This document shows, one piece after another, positions 63,615 through 64,000 of a DNA stretch of 64,000 nt. The translations under genes were made by a program, and so were the position numbers. This DNA comes from CAYFQB01 sp964345225 (GTDB lineage Bacteria > Nitrospirota > Thermodesulfovibrionia > Thermodesulfovibrionales > UBA6898): assembly GCA_964345225.1 (NCBI GenBank), contig CAYFQB010000083.1:1-64000 (forward strand), written 5' to 3'. Numbering within the stretch: the first letter of the stretch is position 1; every line of letters begins with the position of its first letter. The notes beneath the pieces are model-generated. The model saw only the letters and a list, made by a program, of their open reading frames with translations, made no database searches and had not been told where the DNA came from.

Positions 63615-64000
63615 GGGAAATTAAATTAATAAAAATCATTTTAATTGGCTTATTCTCTTTCTTTATTACTTTATATTTGTCCACAGATTCTTTTGCATCA
63701 GGATCAGAAGAAAATATTCTGAAAATCCAAAGAGCTTACGAAAACATTAAAGATCTGAAAGGCTCATTTGTGCAAAAAAATACAATAAAAGATTTAAACA
63801 GAACAGATATTTATGAAGGCGAATTTTTTATTAAATATCCATTTAAGATGAAATGGATCTATACAGGAAAGGCATCACAGGACATAACAATAAACAATGA
63901 TAGTGTACTGATATACAAAAAAGGTGACAATCAGGCGTACAAAGGGAATTTTGACAGGTCAACATATGGTCAGACGCCGGTTGCACTTCTGAGCGGTTTT
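63611..64000 (+). CDS. lolA: Outer-membrane lipoprotein carrier LolA, partial
   Basis: The last 390 bases encode about 130 residues that continue past the window. The start is a TTG overlapping the ftsK stop (TTGA). A signal peptide (hydrophobic about residues 7-24, cut near ASG) precedes SEENILKIQRAYENIKDLKG, SFVQKNTIKDL, EGEFFIKYPFKMKWIYTG and TPVALLSGF, the usual LolA pattern. LolA carries lipoproteins through the periplasm, so this points to a diderm cell. The uppP-ftsK-lolA order implies one operon; ftsK-lolA is a common pairing. Confidence 0.9.
   Translation, partial: MREIKLIKIILIGLFSFFITLYLSTDSFASGSEENILKIQRAYENIKDLKGSFVQKNTIKDLNRTDIYEGEFFIKYPFKMKWIYTGKASQDITINNDSVLIYKKGDNQAYKGNFDRSTYGQTPVALLSGF

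Overview
The window is low-to-moderate GC bacterial chromosome with compact, mostly leaderless-looking operons separated by repeat-rich gaps. Gene content suggests an anaerobic, probably diderm bacterium: LolA and multihaem cytochromes, plus pieces of a Wood-Ljungdahl C1 pathway (two metF, two metV, folD, two CooC-type ATPases, lone lpdA, 5-formyl-THF cyclo-ligase), a protoporphyrin-type haem cluster and glycogen genes. My best guess is a Nitrospirota/Thermodesulfovibrionia-like lineage, but this rests on gene content only and no marker comparison was possible.

Layout. 1-25 is the 3' end of a tmRNA (or tRNA-Ala). 64-6750 holds small accessory genes: GNAT acetyltransferase, two MFS transporters, PilZ protein, lipoprotein, and a 36-residue Cys/His protein with its own terminator. 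6849-9068 is glgB. 9592-13986 is branched-chain amino acid synthesis (ilvB-ilvN, ilvD). 14591-19724 is haem synthesis (radical SAM protein, hemE, HD-GYP remnant, hemH, hemG), preceded by hflX. 21677-30086 holds a macro-domain protein, an orphan 2-oxoacid oxidoreductase alpha subunit, glyQS, rplM-rpsI and argC-argJ. 30302-40962 has cooC, a tetrahaem cytochrome, a ThyA-like protein, a CBS/CorC membrane protein, glgC, a three-gene two-component cluster whose sensor has a c-type haem motif, panB and a DUF2301-like membrane protein. 41248-49635 is one long minus-strand cluster: DUF2520 protein, metF, histidine kinase, two response regulators, metF, metV, metV and a fused GltD-like flavoprotein/ferredoxin/MvhD protein. 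50692-56545 continues C1 metabolism (lpdA, folD, folE, cyclo-ligase, cooC) with a TrkA-type channel. 56631-64000 has argD-argF, rnj, uppP, ftsK and the start of lolA.

How the genes fit together. The metF/metV/fusion cluster looks like a methylene-THF reductase in which a GltD-like flavin subunit joined to MvhD supplies electrons, in place of the HdrABC-MvhD module known from Moorella. FolD and the cyclo-ligase feed the folate side. The CooC proteins point to nickel CO dehydrogenase/acetyl-CoA synthase genes outside the window.

The most unusual structural feature is a family of composite intergenic repeats in at least eight gaps and in both orientations. They combine a GTTACGTCATACGGTTACG-like block, a CCCTGT...ACAGGG hairpin, a GCGCCATGCGC block and long runs of a degenerate 7-bp unit (TACTNCY). 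Related sequence has entered genes: hemH carries two in-frame blocks of it, and a different repeat supplies the C-terminus of the radical SAM protein. I found no CRISPR array, insertion sequence, prophage or complete integrase.
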